NCBI GenBank assembly: GCA_030248215.1 | Contig: JASANG010002074.1 | Coordinates: 1-64,000 of the forward strand | Direction: 5' to 3' | Origin: Enoplolaimus lenunculus | Taxonomy: Eukaryota > Nematoda > Enoplea > Enoplida > Thoracostomopsidae | DNA: 64,000 bases | Part shown: positions 1 to 13,700 of the stretch, one piece after another | Position numbering within the stretch: position 1 is the stretch's first letter | How the letters are laid out: each line of letters begins with the position of its first letter | Notes under the pieces: model-generated | Seen by the model: the letters and a program-made list of their open reading frames with translations, nothing else | Databases searched by the model: none | Told to the model about the DNA's origin: nothing | Program-made: the position numbers and the translations under genes

Positions 1-529
1 GAGGGAGGCGGAATTGCCGGAATTGAGGTTGGAGGAAAGAATTCGGCAGTCCATGGATCAGCTGATCAGGGTACAACCGGAGGTCTGCCTCCGGCTCCGG
101 CTCCGGCACAAAATCGGCCTCTGGCTGCGGCTCCGGCTTCGGTAGAATTTTTTTCCGGACGTTCCGACTTCGCTAGCAAAATTTTGCGTAATTTTGCTAA
201 ATTTATCTGTTTAGCGCGTTTCGTTTTACTTTTGTCACAATTTTCAGGAAAGAATTTCCGGAATTTCTCAGAAAGTTAGCGTAAAACTAAACAACTTAAC
301 AACCCTTCAACCAGACAGACACGGAGGAATTAGTAAAGATTGCGGAGATGAATCGAAGGGCCCTAGTCTTATGTCGAGGATGCCTAATTTAAAACCGGTA
401 GAAAGCACAGGGTCCAGAGCTGATGGATACGTAAACGGCAACGAGGGCGGAGGCCAACCGGATTCGAAAACGCTTCAAAGCGACGTTTAAAAAAGGCGAC
501 GAACGTCAGGCCATAAATTTGGGTTTGAT
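1..529. other. Repeat-derived sequence, no gene seen
   Basis: No coding region is supported. Positions 75-160 hold a GC-rich run of CCGGCTC-type units. It begins with a GTACAACCGGAGG-like motif that recurs in degraded form near 22,455-22,515 and 33,820-33,890, so it is a dispersed repeat fragment. The rest is unique to my eye. Confidence 0.5.
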
Positions 530-965
530 GCCAGGGTCGGTATCTGTACCGAAGGAGGAATGTAGGTGGCTGTTCCACTCCCAATCATATTTCAAACTAA
601 AAACTGAAATACAAACTAAAACAACCAAAACTTCACCTTAAAAGAGTTCCTAGCTCCACCTAGTCTCTCTTAGAACTTTATTTAGGCTTAGGCTTTGCTG
701 CAGGGAGTAAAGATTTTAAAATCAAGGTTATGGCGGCTGTGCCGCAATGTAGACGTTACTTAGGACCTGCGTGATCGAGAGAGAACAGAATTGAGGTCTG
801 ATTTTGGGCCTTTGAAACTAGTAAGCAGACTGTTTGGTAGCCAACATTTTGTAATTATTTCGCCAATCAGTGGAGTATTTGCATCAGCTAATTCTATTTG
901 ATTATGGCATTAATGTAGTAACCAATCACAAGGCGTGAACTTGAAGCAAAGAATGATGTCGTGGA
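530..965. repeat. Dispersed repeat, copy 1 (satellite-linked)
   Basis: Positions 530-665 match one unit of the 214-bp satellite at 17.8-19.3 kb. Positions 665-775 match 19,339-19,437, and 775-960 match 20,182-20,370 almost base for base. The same order in both places shows one composite repeat. The copy at 17.8-20.4 kb has several satellite units and an extra block of about 745 bp. No coding capacity is seen. The superfamily is unknown. Confidence 0.75.
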
Positions 966-2335
966 CTGGTCCAAACCGTAATTTCGAGTTTGACTAGCCC
1001 AGTGGACATGGAATGTTTATTGCACATAAAATATGGAGGGCATCTATTTACAAGGGTTGAAAAATACAAATAAAACAGCATTTAATGTGATGTGAAGATA
1101 TACGTGCTATGTGATGAGAATAAGCACCTTCGACTAAATCAGCCTGTCTGTCTACATCTGTAGATATTATCACTAGCAGATACAGAAGGAAGACGAGTGG
1201 TCGTACGCCCACCGTCAGAATTTTTTAATGGTAACATGGTAAAGTCGCTTCCTTACAATTTTCCCCTCAGAAATTATTATGCAAAAAATACAATTTTAAC
1301 CCTGACAAATCTTCTATGATAATAAACTACGAACCGTCTGTAAAGCTATGCGGCCCATGTATAGAACAGCGCCGGAACAGTAGTATAAGCATATTCCTAA
1401 GCCGAAGCCATAGTTCTTAAGATATTACGTTTTGCTGTTTTTCACCTACGCCTAAACTAAAGTGCTTATTGTGCCCCTTGTAGAAAGTCATTGCAAGCAA
1501 ATGACATCTTCCCTAGATTATCCTAAGTCCAAGCATAAACTTAATCCAACCCTAAGCTTAAGTTTAAAGATCGGTCTTCCTACCGCGATATTTCGCGACT
1601 AAATTGGCAAAACTCACATCATTTCAGGTTTAGAATCCAATTTATAATTATTTAAAATTTTGCGTGCGGTGTCTCCTGGTGGCGAACGGCACTGCGTGGC
1701 CCCAAAAACATCAAAAGTTAACGCGTTTTCCTCAGATATATATCCGCCGATTGGTTGAAGATAATGGTTGCGTTCTGTTTTTTGAATACGATCAGCTTAA
1801 ACGGTTTCAAGCGAAAACTAATTTCAACCAGGTATTTGGTATTGTTTTGCATTTTTATTCACATTGGCTGTAATATATTCTTTACAAAACAGAGTAATTC
1901 AATCAGTCTTCGAACATTTTTTGCTATTAAAATATGTCACCACTTAAAATACACAACATAGTAGAACGAAGCTGAAATTAATGGACTCGAATACGAATTT
2001 CACAGAATTGCATATCTCATTTGTCGTCAAACTATGTTTAGTTCACAATTGTTTATTTGCTTTTGACCTAATAAACTTTATGATGATCAAACGTGGAAGT
2101 GCAAACCTTTCATCCCTGGAACCATAGTTTCAACTCTAAAATCTATTCAATGCGGGCAGCATACAAAGGGGGTAAGGCAGTTTATCTCTGAAATTTTCAA
2201 AAAGATCAAAAAGGCACTTTTGCAGGCTGTAGAAGCGAAACTTTGCAGTTTGTTACGCTCGCTTCAAAATACATTGAATCGTGGTTATTTTTACCCGATA
2301 TAAAATCTCCGCTACGCCCCTGTATTCAACCCTTG
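966..2335. other. Non-coding stretch with a family A fragment
   Basis: Only short open frames occur and none looks like a gene. A fragment of the family A hAT-like element starts at 1,352 (GGCCCATGTATAGAACAG) and fades by about 1,411. Nothing else is recognised. Confidence 0.45.
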
Positions 2336-2775
2336 TACTGTAGTGAGCCGATTAAGAGGTGGAGGGGTAATAAGAGTGGGTCTCCATTTTGAGTTTCAAT
2401 CAATAGGAGTCCGTATCCCTAATAAGCGTCCTTACGCGGATAGAGTCCCTATACCCTAATTGTAGTTCATAAATGTCAATTATTCCTAATTTTAGCGCTT
2501 AAATGACTCCAGTACCAAATAAAGTTGAGTTCGAAACTTTAAAGCTTACTTAAGTTTTGAAAGTACATTCCTAAGTATAACCTTGCATTATCGCTCAAAC
2601 TATTGACACAAGACAAATAAAATGTTTAATTCAACGGATAGTTGCAATACACAGTAACGAAGGGCGGCGGAGAGTTGACTAAAAATAAATAACAGTCTGT
2701 AACCGAATAACAACGGATGCCCTCTGGAGAGGCCAAATAATTATCAGTTTCCCTGTTATTCGGGGCACTACAGTA
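2336..2775. mobile_element. Family C short DNA transposon, copy 1
   Basis: This stretch opens with TACTGTAGTGAGCC and closes with GGCACTACAGTA, an inverted pair bounded by TA on both sides. It shares internal blocks with the copies at 9,154, 27,778 and 38,112. TA flanks and short terminal repeats fit a Tc1/mariner-type non-autonomous element (inference). No transposase is present. Confidence 0.7.
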
Positions 2776-4220
2776 GATGAACATACAAGAAAGCTGTGGA
2801 GTATATTAGTTTGCGATTTGATTTCAGATGGATTCAAAGATTTCATTGCAAATTTACTGTGTATCACTTAAAATTTTTACTCAAGTTTTAAAAGTTAGGT
2901 CCAATGTAAAGATCTGAGGTGGAAACGTTATTCCGTGCAACTGGAACGAGGTAAGCTTAAACTTTAGAATAATTTTATGCTTAGGCTTAGACTTTAGATT
3001 ATACATAAGCTCATTCGTACGTTTAGCCTAAGCACAATCTATAAATCCTAATCGCAAACCTAACCCTAAAACCTATTCCCAGTCTTTTAAATTCTTCCAG
3101 TCTGCTATTTCCATCTAGCTTATTGCTTGGCACTGCTATTACGCCCGTAAAAGTAACATTGTCACATTGAGCAAACAATAGTGGTTGGTAAAAAGATAAC
3201 TGGGTTGTAAAGTTAGTCTTTTAAACGAAAAGTACAATTACTATTCACATTTCCGATATGGAAATAAAACGACTCGATCCATGCAATTTTTTATCTGATT
3301 CTAACCAATCCTGCCTTAAAGAGCTGATTGGATCCACTAAATTCAACACGAGGCACAACACTAGGCAACACTACTGTTATAGTTACGTTACTTACGACCA
3401 AAACTTAATGAATTAACTAAAAATGATCTCGAATAACTAAGAGAAAAATGGTCACGGATGTCATGGGTAGGAATTTTCAATCCCACCCCGCCTCTCCCCG
3501 CGGAAAAATTTCGTGGGGATTCCCATGAGATTCCGCCACCCCGCCAACAGACGGTCGTGGTGGACGTTTTTTCGATTGTGATACAGATGCCATGCGTATC
3601 TGTAATCATTGTAAAAGTACGCACTAAAGGCTTAAGGACAAATGATTAAAGTCGCTTAACTTTGTCAATTGTTATTTGCCATTCTTCAATTGTGTATTGA
3701 TTCCTTGATGCTAGGCGTATGTCACATTCAATCGTATCAGTTTTTGCAGCGAGCACTCGCAACTGCAATTTGAACGTGCAATTTTTTGACAGACGGAACT
3801 TGCAGGTGCAACTTGCAACTGTATAAAATTTTGTTCGAAAACACTGTAAGGGCACCATGAACAAAATGATTGAAGAACCAATTGCGTAAACGTTAAAATT
3901 CAATGATAACCATTGTTCAGTTTGTGTGCAAAGCGCAAATTTTTTTCGAATCTTACAAATTACAAGTTTAGGAAAAAATTTTCATCGGCTCGGAACAGTT
4001 TGGGAGGCACGTACCCCCATCGCTCCTCTAATCATCCCCTTGGTAATAAAAGATTTTGACAAACCTCGACCCTGCAGCCCGGGTTATAACGGTAACATCG
4101 CAGTAGGCTATGACCTCGGTAAGCTTTTTCAATTTGCGCCTAAATCCCTAAGCCTGTGGGGGAGTGTACAAGAATAGGTTGCCAAGTAGAGTGCTATTGC
4201 TGATTCAACTCAGAGTGTTT
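2776..4220. other. Non-coding stretch
   Basis: No gene is supported. About 2,940-3,100 holds degraded GGCTTAG-type repeats resembling the interior of family A. About 3,735-3,830 holds TTGCAACTG/CTTGCAGGTG motifs like those at 58.9-59.4 kb. About 3,460-3,550 is a C-rich, partly self-complementary patch. Confidence 0.4.
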
Positions 4221-4228
4221 GTATAACT

Positions 4229-4447
4229 GGCCCATGTATAGAACAGGGCCGGATCGTTTTCCGGAAGAGCTATGATGGAGTCAGTTTAAGTTTAATTTAA
4301 TTTTCTTGCTTCGGCTTAGGATTAGGTTTTACTTAGGCTTAGGTTTAGAAATAGGCTCATCTATACGCTTAGGCTTAGGCTTAGGCTTAAGCTTAGGATT
4401 AGGAATATGCTTATACTACTGTTCCAGCCCTGTTCTATACATGGGCC
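4229..4447. mobile_element. Family A hAT-like MITE with 8-bp target duplication
   Basis: The element starts GGCCCATGTATAGAACAGGG and ends with the near-perfect inverse. It is flanked on both sides by GTATAACT (4,221-4,228 and 4,448-4,455). An 8-bp duplication with short terminal inverted repeats is the signature of hAT-superfamily insertion. The 219-bp interior is mostly GGCTTA/TTAGGC-type repeats. No coding capacity. Confidence 0.85.
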
Positions 4448-4455
4448 GTATAACT

Positions 4456-7400
4456 TTATAGACGGTTTCTAGTTTCTTAACGATTGAAATAATTGGAATT
4501 TAGTTGTATTCACTCTCCCATGAAAGCCAGTCAGAGTTAACTCAAATGAACGCAAACGATAAAAATTCAGGTGCGTTTGTTCACTGTAATATGGCACTAT
4601 TTAGTATTAACTGAAGTATTGCGTAACCAAAACGGATCCAAGATGTGTGTTGAGGCGCATCCCACTAACCTTAGTGCGAGGAAAACTTGGTATCAAAATT
4701 GTTGATTAAAACTTCGTGGTGTGCTTTTCTATACACGAAATATATTGTCTTAAAATTTCAAGACTCCTACTTTCTTGAATTTTCAAGACATAAACGTCTT
4801 GTATTTCAAACATTAGTAGCCTTAAACAGCTCAGAAATTCGTTTCTTAAATGGTTAAAACATAAATCTCTTAGTGTGTAGGTAAATAGCTGTAATATGGA
4901 TCGCTCCTATATATCATATTTGAAGTTTTAGGCATTTCGATGGTATTTACAAACTGAAATTTAAACATCAAAATATTACATTAATTGATTTTTAAGAGCA
5001 TCCTGTGGTGCTCGTCAAGGTTAAGTTACATTGGCCCTATATGTGTATGATTTTTTCAAAATGCTAAAAATAGTTTCTGTAAAGCCTAAGCTATTCGAAT
5101 TGTACTGAAAATAGAATCACTCGCCATAAGTTGTTTAAAACAAAACTTAACGGAATCGAAATAAATTTGATAGTGAAAAGTTCAAATATATATTTTAAAG
5201 GAGTAAGCTCAAGCTTTAGAGTAATTATTTGCTTGGCTTATGCTTAGGCTTAGAAATATGCTCATTCTTATTCTTAGGTTTAGACTTAGGCTTAGGCTTA
5301 GGCTTAGGAATATGCTTATAATACTGTTCCGCCCCTGTTCTTTACAATGGCAGGAAAAGTTATAGTCCAGCTCGGTAAATTTACAAGTTCATGCGTTTCT
5401 GCTTAAAAAATTTTTGACTACAAAGGTAATGTCACGCAAAATCTTGGTCTTACGTAGATTCAAAATATTATTCCAGCTAACACTTTTGTAACGTCGCACC
5501 GTGAGTGCCTTCCAAAAATATACCCAGAATTTGACTAAAAACACACGAGAGCGTATTCCGTGGGTCACCCAAAACACTTTCTATTCTCAAATACCACTAT
5601 CTAAATCATCAAACTTTATACTTCACAAAGAGCAGTACACTTCGGCTCTCAAAAAATTAAATTTTCACACACAACTACGTGTGAAACCCAAGAGTTCTCA
5701 ATAAAGCAGGATAAACAAACTTTTCCAAATTGCAAAATAATACTCCGATAGGATGTTCAAATACGACACAAAATTTCCGCTGATTATTGAGTAAATTTCG
5801 TAAAAAAATTCGCAGTCACTACTTGTACCAAACACCACAAACATCTACTAAGGCCACACAGGCCACCAATTACTACTGCACACAACAACGAACAAAACTA
5901 ATTTACCAATAGGCAATGAATGAGTAAAACGGCAGTGTGTCCTTAAGGACAAACCAAACTCTGCTATTTTTGTATAAACTACTTATCTGCGGTCTATACT
6001 TCCGTAGGCGCAAAACACTGTCTTCTGAGACTTTTCCGGAAATATGTCCAAAAATTTTCAGACTTGGGGTTTGCAACCACAAAGAAACACACCCCCAGCG
6101 CCCCCCAAAACGAACGCCCAAAAAAAACCCTCTCCCCCCCCCCCCTCCCCCCCCCCCCCCCCCGAAACCACCAAGCTAATAAACGTCAGTTCGTCTCAGA
6201 ATTACAATAACAACTGGCAACAACTCTGCCACGATACACAACTGAAGCCCCCTCTAGACACAAGCGCACAACCTTTTATACTCGTCAATTTAAAGGGTAG
6301 CTTGAACTTTATCGACTTGCACAAAACTCTAAAGAATTTCCGAAATTTGGAAGATTAATTTAATTTATATATCTTATGGATTTTTCTAATAGATTTCTAG
6401 CAAAAATTTACCACAAAATTAGACAAAAACATATTTTGACTTAAACTTGGGTTTTTAGAACAAATTTTGAAATTAAATTTTGAAGTAAATTCTCCGAATT
6501 TTATATTTTGACTAGAATCCCAAACTTCGCAAAACAGAATTTTCGCTAAAATTTACAAAAGTTTACCTAAAAACTAAGCTTTGACTAGAAGCTACAATTT
6601 TCAAAACAAAATTATTCCGCAAATTTAAGTAATTCCACGAACTTCCAATATTTTGACTTCCTTGGGTTGTTTCACGGGTCTTCTAATTCTCTGAATTATC
6701 CTATTTGACAAATTCAGAAAAGGGATCAAATTATTTGCGAAAAAATTCCCATCCAAAATAGCGGGTGATATCTGGGTTCAATACGGAGACACGCCTAAAT
6801 TGCGGGACAGCGCATACTTCCGAAATAATGTTCAAATTAACTTAACAAATAGAAAATTTAGTCTCCGATTATCCCTCAAAAATTACATACAATACAAGTA
6901 ATATAATTCGCAAAATTCATAATAAATGCCGAAGTTACACTATTTTTCAGCAAGCCTGGCCTGTAGACTCAGCAACCAAGCAGGCAAAAAATGGCAATTA
7001 AGGGGTACGAACTAAAAAATTTTACGTGCAAAAAAATTTGTCAATATCCTGCACAACAGCATAACACAAAAATTTATTCCCAAATAACAAAAGGTTGGGC
7101 TAGATCTTGCTTCAGTTTAACCATACTTGAGGAATTGGTACGTCTCCTTTCCCATAGCATTGATTCATTCAGTGTGCTATGTGTCTTACGGATGCCGTTC
7201 ATGAGATACAACCAACAAACATTACAACTTTTACACAATATACACTTTCCACCATTAAATATCTAAACTATAGATACACTCACATGTAATTAAACATAAG
7301 CATTGGTTTAAACGTAAGCTGGTACAGCAACTAAGAACGCATTATATACATAGGTATGTACACATACAACTATGCGACATTATTTCACCACACGCACATA

Positions 7401-7719
7401 CATAAATATCTATACATGCGTATATACATACATACAACCAGATATCTATACATAAAATACACACAAAATATGTATATACACACATGCACACATGCAATAT
7501 ATATGTATACATAAGCACTTACAACATTTACAAAAAATTAAGAATATAAATTAATGAAAGGGGAAACCCAAAAAAACTAAATATGAAAAAGTTTAAAGCG
7601 AAGTGGGTATGCAGTGTAAACTTAATACTTCAAGTTATAATCGCCCAAAATAAGTGGTAACGGGGGTAGTAATTAAAAATTCATACCCCCTGCTAAATTT
7701 ATCAAACCCCTATGTAACA
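4456..7719. other. 5' flank of LDLa gene 1; repeats, no gene
   Basis: No gene is supported. A truncated family A copy lies at about 5,200-5,351 and ends GTTCTTTACAATGGC. Positions 6,131-6,165 are an almost pure C tract, which makes the proline-rich reading frames across it meaningless. About 7,330-7,520 is TACA/CATA-rich simple sequence. Confidence 0.5.
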
Positions 7720-7736
7720 CTTTCAAATTTTTAGCA
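7720..7736 (+). promoter_or_regulatory. Acceptor-like site just upstream of gene 1 start
   Basis: A pyrimidine-rich run ends in TTTTTAG with the AG at 7,733-7,734, leaving two bases before the ATG at 7,737. That spacing is typical of a trans-splice acceptor for a spliced leader. It could equally end a 5'UTR intron or be chance. No promoter motif is identified. Confidence 0.4.
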
Positions 7737-10700
7737 ATGGACAGAAGATTAACGAAACTTCGATGGTACATAATGTTGCCTTTTGCAGTTATCGCAATTT
7801 ATTGGTTTATAACTCATGAACGGCGAGTTGTAAAACCAACGCCTGGTGCTGGAGGTAAGAACTTTATAGCTGTTATTGCAGATACTAGAAATATCACCTC
7901 GTTTTTCATTAATGAAAGTTGCAAATATAATCGGGGATGGGGGCACCTTGACGCACTCGATTCATATTAGTCACAGTATGGGGGTTATTTGTTTTCTTCG
8001 TAAACATTTTAATGACGTTAGAATATTTAAACAAACCTTCAATCTAAAAATTCGACTTTGAAAACATTTTAATTCACCTTCAAAAGTATGGAAATTTTAT
8101 GTTTGTCGAATTTTGTATATTTCCAAATGCATAAAAATCTGAGCAAAAAATATTCATTGTTTGTTTGCGTAATATTCGCTGTTTAATTGGCAAGTTTAAT
8201 AAATTAGCATAAACAAACCTAATTCAAATGTCGGCCGTTTCAGTTATTATAATATAGACATGCAGGTCGTATTCACGCTCATTCAGGTTAACGGTTTTTG
8301 GTGACAATTTTACAACTATGGCCGCTGCCGGGTGCAGCATATAACATTAACTACCCTAAAAATTATTAGCACAGGTTACATCGACAATTTGAAATACGCC
8401 ACCAAATGATGTTATCAGGTGATAAAATAAAGTGAAAATTGTGAAAATCTAACAAACTTAATTTTTGCAAGTAATGTCTCGAGACCTATTTTCCTTCTGT
8501 GTTCTTTTGTAGCAAAATAACAATTAATGCTTAAATGTGGCAAACATTCATAGATTTTAGAAAAACAAAACAATTCGAAACCAACCTGTCGAGCTAACTA
8601 CGTTCCTTGCTCCAACAGCCCGCAATGTATTCCAGTGAGTTCACTTTGTGACTCAATTGTCGATTGTGACGACTGGAGTGATGAAGGAGATGCTTCAAAT
8701 TGTAGTGAGTGCAAGGCCCCGATCTCGATAGCGGGACCAACGATAAATTAGCAGCGCCTAACCGGGACCAAATGTTGAATGCAATTTTTTACTCGACTTC
8801 GCACGTCTTGAAGAGCTGAATACAAATCAGATGTTTCGATCATGCAAAAACTTTACTTAATCACGTACTTGCATTATATGTTTTGTTTTTGAAAATATGT
8901 TTCGATATTTTCTAACATCCGAAACCGTGTACATCTATATTCTATTTGTCTTTCTAGCTTGCTCCGAAGAACTATGGTGCGCAGATCACAGCATTTGCTT
9001 GGAAGACGCTGCTCTAAAGTGTGACAGCGATGACGACTGTAAAGATTCCAGTGATGAAAAAGGATGTTGTAAGTTCTTCTGAATTCTTAAAAACCAAAAC
9101 TTACTGTATATTTAAATTAAGGAAAATTATAAATTGAAGCTAATGTTTTTGCGTACTATAGTGACCCGAATAAAAGGGGGGAGTAATAAGAGGGGGTTCC
9201 AATTTGAGACCCAATCAATAGGAGTCCGTACACTGTGCGCTCCGATGAGTTTTAATAAACTCAGAGAGAGAATTAGTTATTTCTAAATATTTGTGAGGTA
9301 ATTAATAATTGTAAACAATATCTCAACCTGAGCTGATTTAATTCTGGGATAGTTGATCATTTAACTCAAAATAAGTTCAATCATTTCAAAATTCTGAGTT
9401 CTGAAAGACCTGAGCTCAGTTGAAAGTGTGACATTCTAAGGTATAACTGCGCATTATCGCTCAAGCTTTTGATGCAAGGCAAACGTTTAATTCAACGGAT
9501 AGTTGCAATACCGGATATATACCACTAACGAAGGGTGGCGCATGGCGGGTTAAACATAAATAACAGCCCATAACCAAATAACAGGGGGTCTCCTCTGGAG
9601 TGGACAAATAAATATCAGTCCCCCCTCTTATTACGGTCCCTACTGTAAGGCGTGGTAAAGCTTACGATTGGACGTAGCATATGTTTTTATGGCCATTGGA
9701 AACAACGCTGCTTGCTTTGATTTAAAAGTTTTTCAACTCGCTGAAACAGCAGGTCCCTAGCCAGCTTTATATACCACTGGCGGCAAACAAATTCAGGATA
9801 GGCATATGGAAAACGCATACGACTTACAAGCATTGCTAACATTTATCTTGGGTCTCCAAAATTTTTAGTTGGTTGCGCAGCCTGAGTTCCCTCTGGGTAC
9901 GGGTTCAAGAAATGATTGTAGCTGAAATTCGTTAAAGAATAAAGTTAACGCAGTGTCAATGTTTGTTTAATCGTTTTTGTACTATTAAGCGAAACTTTCT
10001 TTGCTGATTAGTTGAAGCTAGCCATAAAAATTATTTAAAAGATTTTTGGCTCTTTAGGCTAAAATGGCTAGGCAAGGTCGTAACTAATCCATCCGAGGTC
10101 TCTCTTGTTTGTGAGAAGGGACCCATTCTAAGGTATCAAATAGGGGCTCAGCAGCTTATTTAAAAAACAGCCGGGACACGCAATGAAGCCAAATAGCTGC
10201 GAATAATTCATTATCTATCCTAAAGACGCAATTTTTTTATTTTTTAATTATCAGGTGCATGGCTGTAGCGAGAGGTGCTTAGATTACGCATCTTCCTAGG
10301 GAGTTGCCGGTCAGCAGCTTTGCACACCCTAAAAAATGATAAAAATGCCAGTGGCGAAGCAGATAATCTAAAAACTTGAGAGACACATACGCGAAGGTCC
10401 AACATATATTGTTACGGTTGCGACCAACGGGTACCTCTGTGGACGAATCCGAGTGGTTGTTTTGAGAGTCACAAAATTCCGACGTCGCCGTACGCCTAAG
10501 CTCTCACGAACACTCGTATGCACGATCGAGTCGTAGCCCCAACAATGGGCTTCACTCTATGGGTGACATTTTAAACTATGTGTTTGCCGCCATTTTCAGG
10601 GTAAATATAGTAGTCTATGGGCCTGGGCTCTGATAGACACTTAGTCTCATTCTGAGATTGGTTGTTTTCTAGTTTGATCCATTGTGATCCTGAAGAATTT

Positions 10701-13700
10701 AAATCTTTAGGCTATCAACCTGTTTTACAGAAAGGCGGATCGATCCATGCCTTGAGGGTTTCATTTTACTTGAACAGCCTGATTCGCACTGGCAATGTTT
10801 TATTCATTAAAAGTTTAACCATGGCTCTAGGCCTGGAATTTCTGTCAACGCTCGGGGTTCAGCAAAGCACGAGGTTTAAGGTTTTGGTTTATTAGAATGG
10901 CATAGTTTATGTCATGAGATCACCTTGACGCAATATAATACCAGTTGTAGTGGACTACATTTATTGAACGAAGCTCGAACGCACGTAAGCAATTAAGGTA
11001 GTATGCAAATTAGTTATTAGCTAACTATTCATTTATCGATTTTGGAGGTTTTTAAGCAATTTCCTAAGATTCCTCGCACCCAAGAACCCTTCAGCCACCC
11101 TAATAATTATTGAAATAATTTAAAAGTCATAATTTTTTCTCGTCAATTAAGCAAATCGCTTTTAAAGGTTTACAGATGACTTATTCGGATTCTTCGCACC
11201 TGAAAACCCATTATTGCTGAAAATAGATTGCTTGTAACCCTAATAATTATTGAAACATTGTAAAAACGCCTATTTTAGGCTTATCCATTATGCTTATATG
11301 CAAACTATCTATTAGCTAACTAGTCAATTATCGATTTTAGACGTTTGTAAACAATTTATTCAGATTGCTCGCACCAAAAAACCTTCAGTAAACCGCAATA
11401 ATTATTGAAATAATTTAAAAAGTCCTAATTTTGTCTTGTCAATTAAGCTAATATGCAAATTAGCTATTAGCTAACTATTCGATTATCGGTTTCGGAGGTT
11501 TGTAAACAGTTTATTCAGATTCCTCGCACCCAAAAACCTCCAGTAAACCCTAATAATTATTGAAAGAAATATAAAGTCCTAGCTTTGTCTTGTCAATTAA
11601 GCTAATATGCAAATTAGCTATTAGCTAACTATTCAATTATCGGTTTTGGATGTTTGGAAACAATAACAATTTATTCTAATTCCTCGCACATAAAAACCCT
11701 TTAGTGCTGAAATTATATTACTTTCAACCTTAATAATTAGTGAAATATTGCAAAAAGTCCCAATTTAGGCATATAAACTATGCTATAATATGCAAATTAT
11801 CTATTAGCTAACTGCTCAAGTATCGGTTTTGGAGGTTTGTAGACAGTCTAGGGAGATTTCTCGCACCCAAAAACCCTATAATGCTAAAATTAGATTGCTT
11901 CTAACTGTAATAATTAGCGAAATATTGTGGAAAGTCCTAATTTAGGCTTAATTAATTATGCAAAGTAGCCTGCAGCTAATAAACGGCTATAAATTTTAAA
12001 ACCCCAATGCGAAGTTAACGCCCCAGGATAATTGGCTTTCAAACAAAAAAATTTATCAAAATCGGTTCTGCCGTTCTTGAGATTTTTTCGGACGGATAGA
12101 CGGACAGACGGACAGACGGACAGACGGACAGATGGACGGACGGACACCCACCTTTCGACCCCCAAGTACAAAACATAAAACGTTTCACGAAACTCCGAGC
12201 TTCGCTCAGAGTTTCGCTTCGCTCAATAAGCGAGATGACCTGCTTAAACGCCAGAGATTTAACTAGGCGCTGTGCGCGGCTTAAAATGGAATCTAGTTAA
12301 AAGTAACTATAAATAATTGCTAAAGCTAAACTACCAAAATAGTTGCCAGGGCACAGTATAGTACAGGTACACCCTAACCTCGAACTACGTCTGTTTCTTA
12401 AGACCCTGCGTGATTTGTAATTTCCTAAGCCTAGGTTTTCTACAGGCTTCCTATTCAGCAGTTCGATTGTCAGCGGAGGTAGTATGCCATACAGTTTAGC
12501 TTTTTGGGCAAGGCCAGAACCGTCTCATGTCACGGGGCATACTGAAAGTTTTACCAGCAGTCAGGACTTCAGCTCTTTTGTCTGACAATTCTCTAATGCT
12601 TAGCATCGGCTGATTCGGCTTTTCCGGACAGCGGTCACGGTGGTTTTCTTGCTCACTGAAATGTGCGTAATCCGATAGGGCCAGTCCAGACCCTAGATTT
12701 CAGGAAACGTGATTTTGCATTTTTAAACCTGGGATCCGTAACGTGTTACACGTAAAATTTTGAAAACTTCAAAAGCTCACAACTTCTAAATGGGTGATCT
12801 CAGACCTTCGGTCAGGGTGGTTTTCTTAATCAACGTGAAAAGCTGCGTCGAATGGTATCAGTCTCAATGCTCAATTCCAAAATTTGCATTTTTGCATTTT
12901 CCGACCTGAGATCCGTAAAACTTTACAGGTAAAATTTCGAGAACTACAATTACCCATGACTCTCAAACGGGCGATTTCCGACTCCCGGTCAGGGTGATTT
13001 TCTTACTCGGTTCGACGAGCTCTATCGATTGGTATGGGTTTCGACTATGGATTCTGAAATTCACATTTTGGCATTTTTTTTACCTCGGATCCGTAAAGCC
13101 GTACACGTAAAATTTGAAAACTTAAAAAGCCTATAACTTTTGAACGAGAGATCGAAAACCCCAAGACAGGGCGGTTTTATTGCTCAGCTCGATATGCTGC
13201 GCCGAATAATATGGCTTTCTACCTTTGATTCCAAAATTCGTGTTTTTGCATTTTTAACCCTAGGATCCGTAAAATTTTTCACGTAAATTTATAAAACTTT
13301 GAGTTTCAATGGTCATAACATTCGAAGGAAAGCTTCCAGACACAAGGTCAAGGTAATTTTATTGCTCAGGGCGATGAGCTCTATCGAATGGTATAGGTCT
13401 ACTCAAATTTCAACTTAGATTCGGCATAACTTCTGAGCTATTCATCTCTGATCCATGGTCAGGGTATTCTTATTGCTCCGCTCGTCGAGTTGAGCCGAAT
13501 GGTACCAAGTAGGGCGGTCTATTGCTCATTTCATATTTTTTTGCAAATTTTTGGATGCCCTAAAATCGTAGGTACAAAATACTAAATACGGCTCGTCAAA
13601 CGCAAGTCCCAAGTTAGACAAATATAAAACCGACACTAACAATACATACTTATCCCATATGGTCCAAAAACCGTAGCCTATCCTATGGAGAATTCTCACT

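Noticed and set aside
6044-6358. Proline-rich open frame
   Set aside because: It runs through a C homopolymer whose length is unreliable; no domain is recognisable.
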